Source of the DNA: Sphingomonas sp. PP-CE-3G-477
Lineage (GTDB): Bacteria > Pseudomonadota > Alphaproteobacteria > Sphingomonadales > Sphingomonadaceae
Assembly: GCF_003050745.1 (NCBI RefSeq)
Contig: NZ_QAOF01000001.1
Location: 744,001 to 808,000, forward strand
Direction: 5' to 3'
DNA length: 64,000 bases
A program made the translations under genes and the position numbers. Positions 44,632-53,215 of the stretch are shown here, piece by piece (within the stretch, counting starts at the first letter, position 1; every line of letters begins with the position of its first letter). The notes beneath the pieces are model-generated. The model saw only the letters and a program-made list of their open reading frames with translations. It did no database searches and was not told the origin of the DNA.

Positions 44632-46380
44632 TTAAACCAGCGCCTTCGCTTCGTCGTCCATCGTGCCGGACACTTCGTTCGCCTGCAGGATCATGTCGGT
44701 ATGCGCCGCGCCCGACGGGATCATCGGGAAGCAGTTGGTCAGCTGCGACACCCGGCAATCGACGATCACCGGGCCGTCATACGCCAGCATCTCGGCGATC
44801 CCGCTGTCGAGCTGATCGCGCGTCTCGATCAGGATGCCCTTCCAGCCATACGCCTCGCCGAGCTTCACGAAATCGGGCAGCGAATCCGAATAGCTCTCGG
44901 CATAGCGGCTCTCATAGGTGAGCTCCTGCCACTGGCGGACCATGCCCATATACTGGTTGTTGAGGATGAAGATCTTCACCGGCAACCGGTATTGTGTTGC
45001 GGTCGCCAGCTCCTGGATGTTCATCTGGATCGATGCCTCGCCGGCGATGTCGATCACCAGCGCGTTCGGGTTGCCGAGCTGCGCGCCGATCGCGGCGGGC
45101 AGGCCGTAGCCCATCGTCCCGAGACCGCCGCTGGTCAGCCACTTGTTCGGCTTCTCGAACCCGAAATGCTGCGCGGCCCACATCTGGTGCTGGCCGACCT
45201 CGGTCGTGATGATCGGCGACTGCGCGTGCGTCGCGTCGAACAGCGCCCGGATCGCACGCTGCGGCATGATCTCGTTCGGGTCGTTCTCGGGGAAGTCGAG
45301 ACACTTCACCGCGCGCCAGCCGGCGATGCGACGCTGCCAGTCGGTCGTGTCGGGTTTCGGATGCTGGCGGCTCTTCCAGATCCGCACCATGTCCTCGAGC
45401 GCGTGGCCGACGTCCGCGATGATCCCGAGATCGACGCGCACGGTCTTGTTCACCGACGAGCGATCGATGTCGATATGCACCTTCCGCGAGTTCGGGCTGA
45501 ACGCGTCGAGCCGCCCAGTCACGCGGTCGTCGAAGCGCGAGCCGAGCGCGACGACGAGGTCGGCCTGGTTCATCGCCATGTTGGCCTCGTACGTGCCGTG
45601 CATCCCAAGCATGCCGAGCCACTGCGGGCCGGACGCGGGATAGGCGCCGAGGCCCATCAGCGTCGACGTCACCGGCGCGCCGGTGATGCGGACGAGTTCG
45701 CACAACAACTGGCTCGCGGCCGGGCCCGAATTGATGATGCCGCCGCCGGTATACAGGATCGGGCGTTCGGCCGCGGCGAGCATGTCAACGAGCTGCTCGA
45801 TCTGCGACTGGTCGGCTTTCACCTGCGGGCGATAGGTCTTGTGCTGGATCGGCCCAGGCTTCTTGTACCGGGCGGTCGCGACCTGCACGTCCTTGGGAAT
45901 GTCGACGACCACCGGGCCGGGACGCCCCGAGGTGGCGATGTGGAACGCCTCGTGGATCACGTCGCCAAGCTTGGCGGGGTCCTTCACGAGGTAATTGTGC
46001 TTCGAGCAATGGCGCGTGATGCCGACGGTATCGGCCTCCTGGAACGCGTCGGTGCCGATCAGTGCGGTCGGCACCTGGCCGGTGATCACGACCATCGGGA
46101 TCGAATCCATCAGCGCGTCGGTGATGCCGGTGACCGCGTTGGTCGCGCCCGGGCCTGAGGTGACGAGCACCACGCCGGGCTTGCCGGTCGAGCGCGCATA
46201 CCCTTCGGCGGCATGCGTCGCAGCCTGTTCGTGGCGCACGAGGATGTGCTTGATCCGGCCACTGCGAAACAGCGCGTCGTAGATCGGCAGCACGGCACCA
46301 CCCGGATAGCCGAAGACGACCTCCACGCCGAGATCGCACAGCGCCTCGATCAGGATATCGGCTCCACTCTTCTCGGTCAT
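44632..46380 (-). CDS. ilvB: Acetolactate synthase large subunit
   Basis: 582 residues. Thiamine-diphosphate and FAD enzyme; first common step to valine, leucine and (with oxobutyrate) isoleucine. VFGYPGGAVLPIYDAL with the catalytic Glu region following (RHEQAATHAAEGYARSTGKPGV), GLGTMGYGLPAAIGAQ, and the ThDP motif GEASIQMNIQELATATQYRLPVKIFILNN; here the usual G-D-G is G-E-A. Start MTEKSGADILIEAL at 46380. Preceded by miaA; a TTGACA box lies at 46454-46459 on the minus strand, but no good -10 is seen, and a 10-codon ORF ([10 protein letters not shown]) overlaps the miaA stop. Confidence 0.96.
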   Translation of the reverse strand: MTEKSGADILIEALCDLGVEVVFGYPGGAVLPIYDALFRSGRIKHILVRHEQAATHAAEGYARSTGKPGVVLVTSGPGATNAVTGITDALMDSIPMVVITGQVPTALIGTDAFQEADTVGITRHCSKHNYLVKDPAKLGDVIHEAFHIATSGRPGPVVVDIPKDVQVATARYKKPGPIQHKTYRPQVKADQSQIEQLVDMLAAAERPILYTGGGIINSGPAASQLLCELVRITGAPVTSTLMGLGAYPASGPQWLGMLGMHGTYEANMAMNQADLVVALGSRFDDRVTGRLDAFSPNSRKVHIDIDRSSVNKTVRVDLGIIADVGHALEDMVRIWKSRQHPKPDTTDWQRRIAGWRAVKCLDFPENDPNEIMPQRAIRALFDATHAQSPIITTEVGQHQMWAAQHFGFEKPNKWLTSGGLGTMGYGLPAAIGAQLGNPNALVIDIAGEASIQMNIQELATATQYRLPVKIFILNNQYMGMVRQWQELTYESRYAESYSDSLPDFVKLGEAYGWKGILIETRDQLDSGIAEMLAYDGPVIVDCRVSQLTNCFPMIPSGAAHTDMILQANEVSGTMDDEAKALV

Positions 46381-46462
46381 TTCATATCATCCTTTGCGAG
46401 AACGCTGCCTTTAGCGTCTCCTGGTGGGGCCGGCTACCGATATAAAAGATGCGTGTCAAACA

Positions 46463-47392
46463 TCATTTGAGCAATATAGTTTCAAATTGCTGCAAGCGCG
46501 TTGGGAGGTCGAGCGCTTCGGTGCGGGGCCAGGCGGCGGGCGGCTGGTGTCGGAGCCACGTATATTGGCGCTTGGCGTAGCGCCGCGTGGCGAGCGATCC
46601 TGCGCCGATGGCGTCGGGTTTCGAGGTCTCGCCGCGGACCAAGGCGGCGATCTCGGGCACACCGATCGCGCGGCGGATCGGGGCGTCCTGCGGGATGTCG
46701 GTGCGCGCGAGCAGCGCAGTGATTTCGTCGCGGCTGGTGTCGGCCATTTCGGCGAAGCGCTGGTCGATGCGCGCGTTGAGCCAGTCGCGGTCGGGGATCA
46801 GGATCAGCGCGGGGACGTCGACCGTATCGCCGATCCCGCCGACCTTCTCGGTCTGCCAATCGGCGAGCGTGCGGCCGGTGCCGCGGACGACTTCAAGCGC
46901 TCGGGCGACGCGGGTGGTGTCGGCTGCGTTGAGCTTGGCCGCAGCTTGCGGGTCGAGTTGCGCGAGTGCGGCGTGCGCCTCCGCCACGGGTAGGGCGCGG
47001 ACCTCCTCGCGGAGGGCCGGGTCGATCGCAGGGACGGGCGCTATGCCGTCGAGCAACGTGCGGATGTAGAGCCCGGTGCCGCCGACCAGGATCGGCAGCT
47101 TGCCCTCGGCGAGCGTGTCGCGGATCGCCTGCGTTGCCTCGGCGGCCCAGCGCGCGGCGGAGTAGGTCGCGTCGGCGGCGTCGACATGGCCGAACAGTTT
47201 GTGCGGGGTGCTGGCTTCTTCTTCCGGCGAGGGGCGCGCGGTGACGATGCGGAGGTCGGCATAGACCTGCGCGGAGTCGGCGTTGATGACGACGCCGTCG
47301 TGGCGCGCGGCGATAGCGAGCGCGAGCGCGGACTTGCCGCTCGCGGTCGGCCCTGCGATGAGCGCCACCTTCGGGAGAGTTTCTATGTTCAC
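46463..47392 (-). CDS. miaA: tRNA dimethylallyltransferase
   Basis: 309 residues from GTG 47392 ([21 protein letters not shown]). Adds the dimethylallyl group to A37 of tRNAs reading UNN codons, which include leucine codons. P-loop [51 protein letters not shown] and the late RRAIGVPEI / [13 protein letters not shown] block. The frame is open to 47665 antisense to serB; GTG 47392 overlaps the serB start by 8 bp. A second in-frame GTG at the P-loop would also work. Upstream of ilvB in the same direction. Confidence 0.93.
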   Translation of the reverse strand: MNIETLPKVALIAGPTASGKSALALAIAARHDGVVINADSAQVYADLRIVTARPSPEEEASTPHKLFGHVDAADATYSAARWAAEATQAIRDTLAEGKLPILVGGTGLYIRTLLDGIAPVPAIDPALREEVRALPVAEAHAALAQLDPQAAAKLNAADTTRVARALEVVRGTGRTLADWQTEKVGGIGDTVDVPALILIPDRDWLNARIDQRFAEMADTSRDEITALLARTDIPQDAPIRRAIGVPEIAALVRGETSKPDAIGAGSLATRRYAKRQYTWLRHQPPAAWPRTEALDLPTRLQQFETILLK

Positions 47393-48266
47393 GGCAACGC
47401 TTATAGCCTCGGGCACGCTGACCGCAGGCGATATTTCGACCGCGATGGACCGCCTGCGCGATGCCGGCTGCGCGCCGGGCGTCAGCGGCTGGATCGACGA
47501 GGGCGACGCCGCCGACCTGATCTTCGGGATGGCGCCGGACGCGGCACGGGTCGCGCTCGAGGGGGCATTCCCCGCCACTGACGTCGTCGTGCAATCGAGC
47601 CTGACGCGGACCAAGACGCTGCTGGTTGCCGACATGGATTCGACGATGATCGCCGTCGAATGCATCGATGAACTCGCCGACTACGCGGGCATCAAGCCGC
47701 AGATCGCAGAGATCACCGAACGTGCGATGCGCGGCGAACTGGATTTCGAAGCTGCACTCGATGCCCGCGTTGCCCTCCTGAAGGGGCTGGCCGAAAGCGA
47801 CATCGAACGCTGTCTGACCGAACGCGTGAAGATCATGCCGGGTGCGAAGGCGCTGGTGCGGACGATGCGGTCGCGGGGCGCGCTGGCGGTGCTGGTGTCA
47901 GGCGGCTTCACGCGGTTCGCGGAGCCGGTAGCGGAAGAGATCGGTTTCGACCGCGCGATCGCCAATGTGCTGGAGATCGAGAGTGGTGTGCTGACGGGGA
48001 CGGTGACCAAGCCGATCGTCGGGTCGAATACGAAGCTGACGACGCTGCACGCTGCGATCGCCGAGCGCGGGATCGCGGTCGAGGAATCACTCGCGGTCGG
48101 TGATGGCGCGAATGATCTGGCGATGATCGAGGCGGCCGGGCTTGGCGTGGCCTATCACGCCAAGCCGATTGTTGCGGCTGCGGCAGCCGCGCGCATAGAT
48201 TATGGCGACCTGACGGCGTTACTTTACGCCCAGGGCATCGCAAAGCGCGACTGGGTCACGGCCTAG
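47385..48266 (+). CDS. serB: Phosphoserine phosphatase
   Basis: 293 residues. Last step of serine synthesis. HAD motif [22 protein letters not shown] with the nucleophilic Asp, motif [17 protein letters not shown], motif [14 protein letters not shown] and [24 protein letters not shown]. The N-terminal 80 residues form a divergent ACT-like region. ATG 47385 has GGGAGAG ahead. The 5' end overlaps miaA head to head, so each promoter must lie inside the other gene. Confidence 0.96.
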   Translation: MFTATLIASGTLTAGDISTAMDRLRDAGCAPGVSGWIDEGDAADLIFGMAPDAARVALEGAFPATDVVVQSSLTRTKTLLVADMDSTMIAVECIDELADYAGIKPQIAEITERAMRGELDFEAALDARVALLKGLAESDIERCLTERVKIMPGAKALVRTMRSRGALAVLVSGGFTRFAEPVAEEIGFDRAIANVLEIESGVLTGTVTKPIVGSNTKLTTLHAAIAERGIAVEESLAVGDGANDLAMIEAAGLGVAYHAKPIVAAAAAARIDYGDLTALLYAQGIAKRDWVTA

Positions 48267-48306
48267 AACTTCACAGTGATTATGCTCATCCGACATATAA
48301 TTATTG

Positions 48307-48399
48307 TCATCCCCGCGGAGGCGGGGACCCATATCCTCGGAAGTCGGCGATTTCGCCGTGAGGTTTGCCAGTATGGGTTCCCGCCTGCGCGGGAATGAC
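48307..48399. repeat. 93-bp palindromic intergenic repeat
   Basis: Arms GTCATCCCCGCGGAGGCGGG-ACCCAT and reverse complement ATGGGTTCCCGCCTGCGCGG-GAATGAC. It lies just after serB and before the convergent lipoprotein gene. This arm sequence is a common intergenic palindrome type in proteobacteria with high G+C. Confidence 0.75.
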
Positions 48400-48469
48400 G
48401 GCTGCATGCCTTCAAGGTATAATCACCGAACTACACCCTCCCTTCTTGGGAGGGGCGCAGAAGTGAGGG

Positions 48470-48952
48470 TCAGCCCTTCGCCAGCGGCGTGCCGCTCGCG
48501 TCGCAGACATACGTCGCTAGTTCCTCGCGCAACGGCAAGCCCTTGATCGGGCGCAGCGGACCGTCATGCGCGACGTTGGTCTCGACCAGCGCGCGGTTCG
48601 GGCCGACGCCGAGGACGTGAAACAGGCGATTGGCGCAATCGGTCTCGGTACGCGCATAGGCGACCTTGCCGTCATGCTCCTGGCGCAGGATCGCGATGAT
48701 CGTCCCGCCTACAGCCTTGCGCTCACGCAGCAGGAAGTGGCGCGACGTCGGATCGGAGGGGGTAGGGATCAGCCGGCCCTTGACCGTCAATTGTTCAGGC
48801 TTCGGCACCGCTACGTCGGTCTCGGCGAGGTTGCGCAGCGATACGCCGTTATCCGCCATCGCATCGGTATTGGTAGTCGCAGGCTGCTCGCCAGAACACG
48901 CGGCCAACAGCGTTGCGCCGGCAAGTGCCAGCGCCAAGGTCTTCGAAATCAT
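48470..48952 (-). CDS. Putative lipoprotein of unknown function
   Basis: 160 residues with a lipoprotein signal, MISKTLALALAGATLLAACSG (lipobox LLAAC). The mature part has a predicted small alpha/beta domain with RHFLLRERKAVGGTIIAILRQEHDGKVAYARTE and two further Cys (DCANRLF, TYVCDASG) that could pair in the periplasm. I do not recognise the family. It converges on serB across a palindrome and starts about 100 bp from the next minus-strand gene's end. Confidence 0.75.
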   Translation of the reverse strand: MISKTLALALAGATLLAACSGEQPATTNTDAMADNGVSLRNLAETDVAVPKPEQLTVKGRLIPTPSDPTSRHFLLRERKAVGGTIIAILRQEHDGKVAYARTETDCANRLFHVLGVGPNRALVETNVAHDGPLRPIKGLPLREELATYVCDASGTPLAKG

Positions 48953-49052
48953 TCATCTAGCTCCCGGTCGATGTCGAAACGAAACGACCGGTCCGGCTAT
49001 TTGATCCCTGCCGCACCGGATCGCTCGACCGCCGGGTAGCAGGCGACGTCGC

Positions 49053-49262
49053 TCAGCGCGCCCTCTTGTCGAGGCCACGATCCGTTCGCGTCACGGTCTT
49101 CGGCGGGACGGCAGGTTCGCACACGCGACGGGTGGGTTGGCAGGCTATGCCGACTGTCGAACATCCTTTGATGCTGCCTTCGGTGGGGCACGCGCGGCAT
49201 TGCTGCTTGATCTCGGTGCAGGTCGATGGCGCCGACACCAACGCCAGGGTCAGGAACAACAT
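49053..49262 (-). CDS. Small secreted Cys-rich protein
   Basis: 69 residues from ATG 49262, with AAGGA eight bases upstream. A hydrophobic leader (MLFLTLALVSAPSTC) is followed by six more or less evenly spaced Cys (C-x7-C-x2-C-x8-C-x6-C-x5-C pattern in EIKQQCRACPTEGSIKGC onwards) and a basic tail. Possibly a disulfide-rich or lipid-anchored periplasmic peptide (Cys near position 15). No family recognised. An overlapping frame at 48997-49200 lacks a signal and is treated as a shadow. Confidence 0.55.
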   Translation of the reverse strand: MLFLTLALVSAPSTCTEIKQQCRACPTEGSIKGCSTVGIACQPTRRVCEPAVPPKTVTRTDRGLDKRAR

Positions 49263-49272
49263 TCGCACGTCC

Positions 49273-49344
49273 TTATCAGGAATATCGGGCTTATCAGAAG
49301 CATCCGGCTCATCACGAGCATCCTGCTCATCACGAGCATCCGGG
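49273..49344. repeat. Four tandem 18-bp units
   Basis: Units begin TTATCAGG, TTATCAGAAG, TCATCACGAG, TCATCACGAG and end CATCCGGC-like; the last two differ at two positions. They lie directly upstream of the small Cys-rich protein gene and after the stop of the SPOR protein gene. Confidence 0.75.
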
Positions 49345-49352
49345 GGATCAGA

Positions 49353-50357
49353 TCAAGGCGCGACGATCACGCAGGGCACGCCAGCCGCCGAGCAAGCCCG
49401 CGTCGCATCCGCCTTCGACGCGAAGCCGCCCGCCTGGAGCCGGGTCACGCTGCCCGCCTTGGGATAGGAAGGCTGTGCGCCACGGAGCTTGCCGCGAACC
49501 TTGTTCCACAGCGTCTCGGCATTGCCCTGGTCGCGGAAGGCGCCAAGCTGGATGCGCCAGTTGCCGGTCGCACGCGCTGGCGCCGGCTTCGCGACGGCAG
49601 GCTTCGGTGCGTTGGCTTTCGGCGGCACGGGCTTCGGTACGGGTTTGGCTACCGGCTCCCGCGTGGGGGCCTGGACGCGGGCGGGCAGCGAACTCGGCGC
49701 CAGCCTGGTCGGGCGCGGCGTTTCGGCGATGCGGGACGGCGGGACGGGCGTCTGTCCGACCGTCGAGCGCGGTGCTGCTGCGGGCCTGGCCTGCAACGCA
49801 TATTGCTGCGCCAGTGCGGTGCCCTTCTCGCGGTCTGCGGGCGAGATATACTGGTCCATCTGCGTCAGCGTCTGCGAGGCGGACTGCAACCCGGACGCCG
49901 ACGCGCGCGTCATCAGCGCATAGGCACGCGGAAAATCGCGCGGGACGCCGTCGCCGTTGAACAGCATCGTGCCGAGTACCAGCTGGGTCCGCGGTTCGCC
50001 GCGCGCAACCGACTTCTCCAGCCATGGCAGCGCGTCGGATTTCTTCCCCGCCTGGAACAGCGCGAGCCCGTAATTATCCTCGGCCTGCTGATGCCCCTGC
50101 ATCGCCGCCTTGCGGAACCAGCTCTCGGCGAGCGCCGGATCGAGCGGTACGCCGCGGCCGAGCTTGTACGCCTGGGCGAGATTGAACTGCGCATCGGCAT
50201 CGCCGCCGATCGCGAGCGGGCGCCATTCGCCGACCGCCTTCGGGAAATCGCCCTTGGCCCAGGCATCGACGCCGGCCTTCACGTCGGCCATCGCGGGAAC
50301 GGCGACGAGCACGCCGCTCAACGCGACCGCACCCAAGAGAAGCTTCCCAACCGTCAT
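49353..50357 (-). CDS. Sel1-repeat and SPOR-domain periplasmic protein
   Basis: 334 residues. Signal peptide MTVGKLLLGAVALSGVLVAVPAMA. Sel1-like helical repeats fill about 25-185 (ADAQFNLAQAYKLGRGVPLD, WFRKAAMQGHQQAEDNYGLALF, TMLFNGDGVPRDFPRAYALM). A Pro/Ala/Lys linker (about 200-265) leads to a C-terminal SPOR domain (WRIQLGAFRDQGNAETLWNKV ... LQAGGFASKADATRACSAA). SPOR binds denuded peptidoglycan at the division septum, so this protein probably acts there. Divergent from the ParA gene. Confidence 0.9.
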   Translation of the reverse strand: MTVGKLLLGAVALSGVLVAVPAMADVKAGVDAWAKGDFPKAVGEWRPLAIGGDADAQFNLAQAYKLGRGVPLDPALAESWFRKAAMQGHQQAEDNYGLALFQAGKKSDALPWLEKSVARGEPRTQLVLGTMLFNGDGVPRDFPRAYALMTRASASGLQSASQTLTQMDQYISPADREKGTALAQQYALQARPAAAPRSTVGQTPVPPSRIAETPRPTRLAPSSLPARVQAPTREPVAKPVPKPVPPKANAPKPAVAKPAPARATGNWRIQLGAFRDQGNAETLWNKVRGKLRGAQPSYPKAGSVTRLQAGGFASKADATRACSAAGVPCVIVAP

Positions 50358-50474
50358 CGCTCTACCTCAACATCCACTCGTCGCTACCATGCCGCCGTTC
50401 GGCGCGCATGGCAAAGGGAGCTTGTGCGGATTTCGCACCAATGTCGCTTGATTCGAACCCATTATGAAGCCGCG

Positions 50475-50489
50475 TTAACCGCTTCTTAG
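50475..50489. promoter_or_regulatory. CtrA-like box TTAA-N7-TTAG
   Basis: GTTAACCGCTTCTTAG lies in the divergent region between the Sel1/SPOR gene and ParA, 48 bp before the ParA start. It differs at one base from the CtrA consensus TTAA-N7-TTAA of alphaproteobacteria. A site this short can occur by chance. Confidence 0.35.
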
Positions 50490-50536
50490 AGCCGCGCATG
50501 GCACTCCCGTCGCGAATACCAGGGGTTGGGCCGATT

Positions 50537-51241
50537 ATGCGCGTTCTAGCGTTCGCATCGCAGAAGGGGGGATCGGGGAAGACGACCTTGACGGGTCATC
50601 TCGCCGTCCAGGCCGAGCGTGCCGGACACGGGCCCGTGGTCCTGATCGACATCGATCCGCAGGGGTCGCTGACCGACTGGTGGAACGAACGCACCGACGA
50701 AGACCCCGCCTTCGCGCAGACCACGGTATCGCGGCTGGCGGCGGATCTGGAGATCCTTCGCCAACAAGGCTTCAAGCTGGCGATGATCGATACGCCGCCT
50801 GCGATCACGATGGCGATCCAGAGCGTGATCCAGGTCGCCGAGCTGATCGTCGTGCCGACCCGGCCCAGCCCCCATGATCTGCGCGCCGTCGGCGCCACCG
50901 TCGACATGTGCGCGCGGGCCGGCAAGCCGTTGATCTTCGTCGTCAACGCGGCGACACCGAAAGCGCGCATCACCGCCGAAGCCACGCTCGCCCTGTCGCA
51001 GCACGGCACGGTGGCGCCGACGATCATACACCAGCGCACCGACTTCGCGGTGTCGATGATCGACGGACGTACCGTCATGGAACTGGACCCGAAGAGCAAG
51101 TCGGCCGCCGAGATCGAGGCGTTGTGGACCTATGTCTGCGACCGCCTGGAAAAGAATTTCCGTCGTACCGTGTTCACCGTGCCGACCGCCGCAGGGCATC
51201 GCCCCGCCCCCGGTGGCTTCGGTCGTCGAGTGGTCGGCTAA
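50537..51241 (+). CDS. Orphan ParA-family ATPase
   Basis: 234 residues from ATG 50537 (MRVLAFASQKGGSGKTTL). Deviant Walker A K10-G-G-S-G-K-T-T with the signature Lys, Walker A' LIDIDPQGSLTDWW, and MIDTPPAITMAIQ as Walker B. The C-terminal part DFAVSMIDGRTVMELDP is as in chromosome- or cargo-positioning ParA proteins, but no parB or parS-like sites accompany it. The gene product 5 bp downstream is likely its partner, and two SPOR proteins flank the pair, which suggests positioning of division or envelope machinery rather than plasmid partitioning. Confidence 0.88.
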   Translation: MRVLAFASQKGGSGKTTLTGHLAVQAERAGHGPVVLIDIDPQGSLTDWWNERTDEDPAFAQTTVSRLAADLEILRQQGFKLAMIDTPPAITMAIQSVIQVAELIVVPTRPSPHDLRAVGATVDMCARAGKPLIFVVNAATPKARITAEATLALSQHGTVAPTIIHQRTDFAVSMIDGRTVMELDPKSKSAAEIEALWTYVCDRLEKNFRRTVFTVPTAAGHRPAPGGFGRRVVG

Positions 51242-51245
51242 GACC

Positions 51246-51701
51246 ATGGTCCAGCCGAAACCCGCCGCATCGCTGTCGTCCTCGCTGCTGGCGCGCAAGG
51301 GCGATGCACGCCCCGCGATGCGCGCGCAGGACGAACGCGCGCCGGACGATGCAGGCGACGATCTGGGCTGGAACGACATGGGATCGCCCGTGCCGCCCGT
51401 GTTGATCGAGCGCGAGGCGTTGAAGGCCGGGATCGAGACGCCGCCGATCGCCGTCGCCGATGTTTCGCTCGCGACTGCCGTACGGATCAGGCGCCAGGCG
51501 GCGCCGACGACGCCGGGATCGAAGGCGGCGTTCACGTTGCGCCTCGATGCCGACCGGCATCTGCGGCTTCGGCTGGCGAGTGCAATCACCCGACGTTCGT
51601 CGCAGCAACTGATGACCCAGGCGCTCGACGCTTTCCTGCAATCCTTGCCCGAGGTGGAGGCGCTCGTCGCGCAACTGCCGCCCGCAAAACCCAAACGTTG
51701 A
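51246..51701 (+). CDS. ParA-associated protein, ribbon-helix-helix-like C-terminus
   Basis: 151 residues, starting 5 bp after the ParA stop. The first 90 residues are disordered and acidic/Pro-rich (DERAPDDAGDDLGWNDM). The C-terminal part, FTLRLDADRHLRLRLASAIT-RRSSQQLMTQALDAFL, has the strand-helix-helix pattern of ribbon-helix-helix DNA-binding proteins. It may be the DNA- or cargo-linking partner of the ParA protein. No named family recognised. Confidence 0.7.
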   Translation: MVQPKPAASLSSSLLARKGDARPAMRAQDERAPDDAGDDLGWNDMGSPVPPVLIEREALKAGIETPPIAVADVSLATAVRIRRQAAPTTPGSKAAFTLRLDADRHLRLRLASAITRRSSQQLMTQALDAFLQSLPEVEALVAQLPPAKPKR

Positions 51702-51717
51702 AACAGGGATCATCCCG

Positions 51718-53058
51718 ATGAACACGCGCGCACTTCTCCTCGGCGGCATATCGGCCCTCCTGCTTGGCGGTACGATGGTCGGTTGCGCCGCCAATGGCGC
51801 CATGAGCAACGGGGGCGTCGCCTCGGCCAGCGATCGCAGCGAGGCGCTGGCGTCGAAGGGCGCGGCGCGCGACGCGGGCAAGGCGCAGATCGCGCTCGCC
51901 AATCGCAACGGATCGGCGGCGATCGGTCTTGCGGAGAATGCCGTCGCGCTGGTGCCGCGGTCGGCGGAGTATCGCATGCTGCTCGGGCAGAGTTATCTGC
52001 AGGGCGGTCGGTTCGCATCGGCATCCCGCGCCTTTGCAGACACGCTCCAGCTGTCGCCGGGCAACGGCAAGGCTGCGCTGAACCTCGCGCTGGCGCAGGT
52101 CGCGACGGGGGACTGGCAGGCGGCGCGGCAGACGCTGGCGGCAAACGCTGCGATCATCCCGGCGACCGATCGCGGGCTGGCGCTATCGCTGGCAGGGGAC
52201 ACGGCCGGCGGCATCGCGGTGTTGACCGAGGTTGCGCGTTCGCCCGCGGCGAGCGCCAAGGTGCGGCAGAATCTGGCGTTGAGCTATGCGCTGGCAGGGC
52301 AGTGGCCTGCGGCGCGCGTGGTCGCCGCCGCGGACATGGCGCCAGCGGACGTCGATGCGCGGCTCGAACAATGGGCGACGTTCGCGCAGCCCGCCAACGC
52401 ATCGGACCAGGTGGCGGGGCTGCTCGGCGTCCGTGCGGTGGTCGATCCCGGGCAGCCGGCGGCGCTGGCGTTGAACGCGCCCGCGCCTGTCGTGCCGGGC
52501 GTTCCCGAGCAGGCTTTGGCGGCGGCCGATCCGGTCGAGGTTCCCGGTGCGCCGCTTCCCGTCGAAACGGCTGCGGCACAGACGGCGGGGCCGGTCGCAG
52601 GTTTCTCCAAGGTATCGTTCGGACCGCGGCAGGAGGTTGTCCAGTCGCTGCCGTCTATGATGATGCGCCCGGCTGGTGGCCCGATCAAAATTGCCGCGGC
52701 GCCCGCGCAAACGGGTCGTGGCATGGCGACGGCCGCGTACCGGGTGAAGGCTGCTGCGACCGGCAACTGGTACGTACAGCTCGGCGCGTTCGAAAGTGCC
52801 GGCGTTGCGAAGGACGCCTGGGGCCGCGCCGCGCGCCGGTTTGCGGTGCTCGCCAGCTATTCGCCGAACGGCACGGCCTTCAAGGCGAGGGGCGAGGATT
52901 TCTACCGGCTTTCGGTCGGCGGGTTCAGTCGGTCGGCGGCCGATTCGATGTGTCGCCAGTACCGCGCCACGGGCGGGGCGTGCTTCGTCCGGCAGGGCGC
53001 TGGCGATGCGATGGCGCAGTGGTTGCGCAAGCCGGGTATGCAGATGGCGTCGCGGTAA
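51718..53058 (+). CDS. SPOR-domain lipoprotein with TPR-like repeats
   Basis: 446 residues. Lipoprotein signal MNTRALLLGGISALLLGGTMVGC with lipobox MVGC. Helical TPR-like repeats from about 50 to 250 (AEYRMLLGQSYLQGGRFASASRAFADTLQLSPGNGKAALNLALAQ). An Ala/Pro-rich region (about 250-330) precedes the C-terminal SPOR domain (WYVQLGAFESAGVAKDAWGRA ... FYRLSVGGFSRSAADSMC). It begins 16 bp after the ParA partner, so the three genes form one operon. Likely anchored in the outer membrane and drawn to the septum. Confidence 0.9.
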   Translation: MNTRALLLGGISALLLGGTMVGCAANGAMSNGGVASASDRSEALASKGAARDAGKAQIALANRNGSAAIGLAENAVALVPRSAEYRMLLGQSYLQGGRFASASRAFADTLQLSPGNGKAALNLALAQVATGDWQAARQTLAANAAIIPATDRGLALSLAGDTAGGIAVLTEVARSPAASAKVRQNLALSYALAGQWPAARVVAAADMAPADVDARLEQWATFAQPANASDQVAGLLGVRAVVDPGQPAALALNAPAPVVPGVPEQALAAADPVEVPGAPLPVETAAAQTAGPVAGFSKVSFGPRQEVVQSLPSMMMRPAGGPIKIAAAPAQTGRGMATAAYRVKAAATGNWYVQLGAFESAGVAKDAWGRAARRFAVLASYSPNGTAFKARGEDFYRLSVGGFSRSAADSMCRQYRATGGACFVRQGAGDAMAQWLRKPGMQMASR

Positions 53059-53086
53059 GCGGATCAGGCTGGCCGTTCGGCGCAGG

Positions 53087-53192
53087 ACCACCCCGGCGAA
53101 GGCCGGGGCCCAATTGGAAAGGTCGGCGTAACGGAGGGTATCGCTCAATTGGCGACGTTCCCCAATTGGGCCCCGGCCTTCGCCGGGGTGGT
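53087..53192. repeat. 106-bp dispersed palindrome, family A, copy 2
   Basis: Same arms and exact length as copies 42796-42901 and 62282-62387; only the centre differs. It fills the gap between the SPOR lipoprotein gene and the convergent dihydroorotase-like gene. Confidence 0.9.
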
Positions 53193-53215
53193 GCTTGTGG
53201 GCTATCGACCCCGCA

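Noticed and set aside
49273..49344. Tandem repeats considered as a CRISPR array
   Set aside because: Units are adjacent 18-mers without spacers and no cas genes are near.
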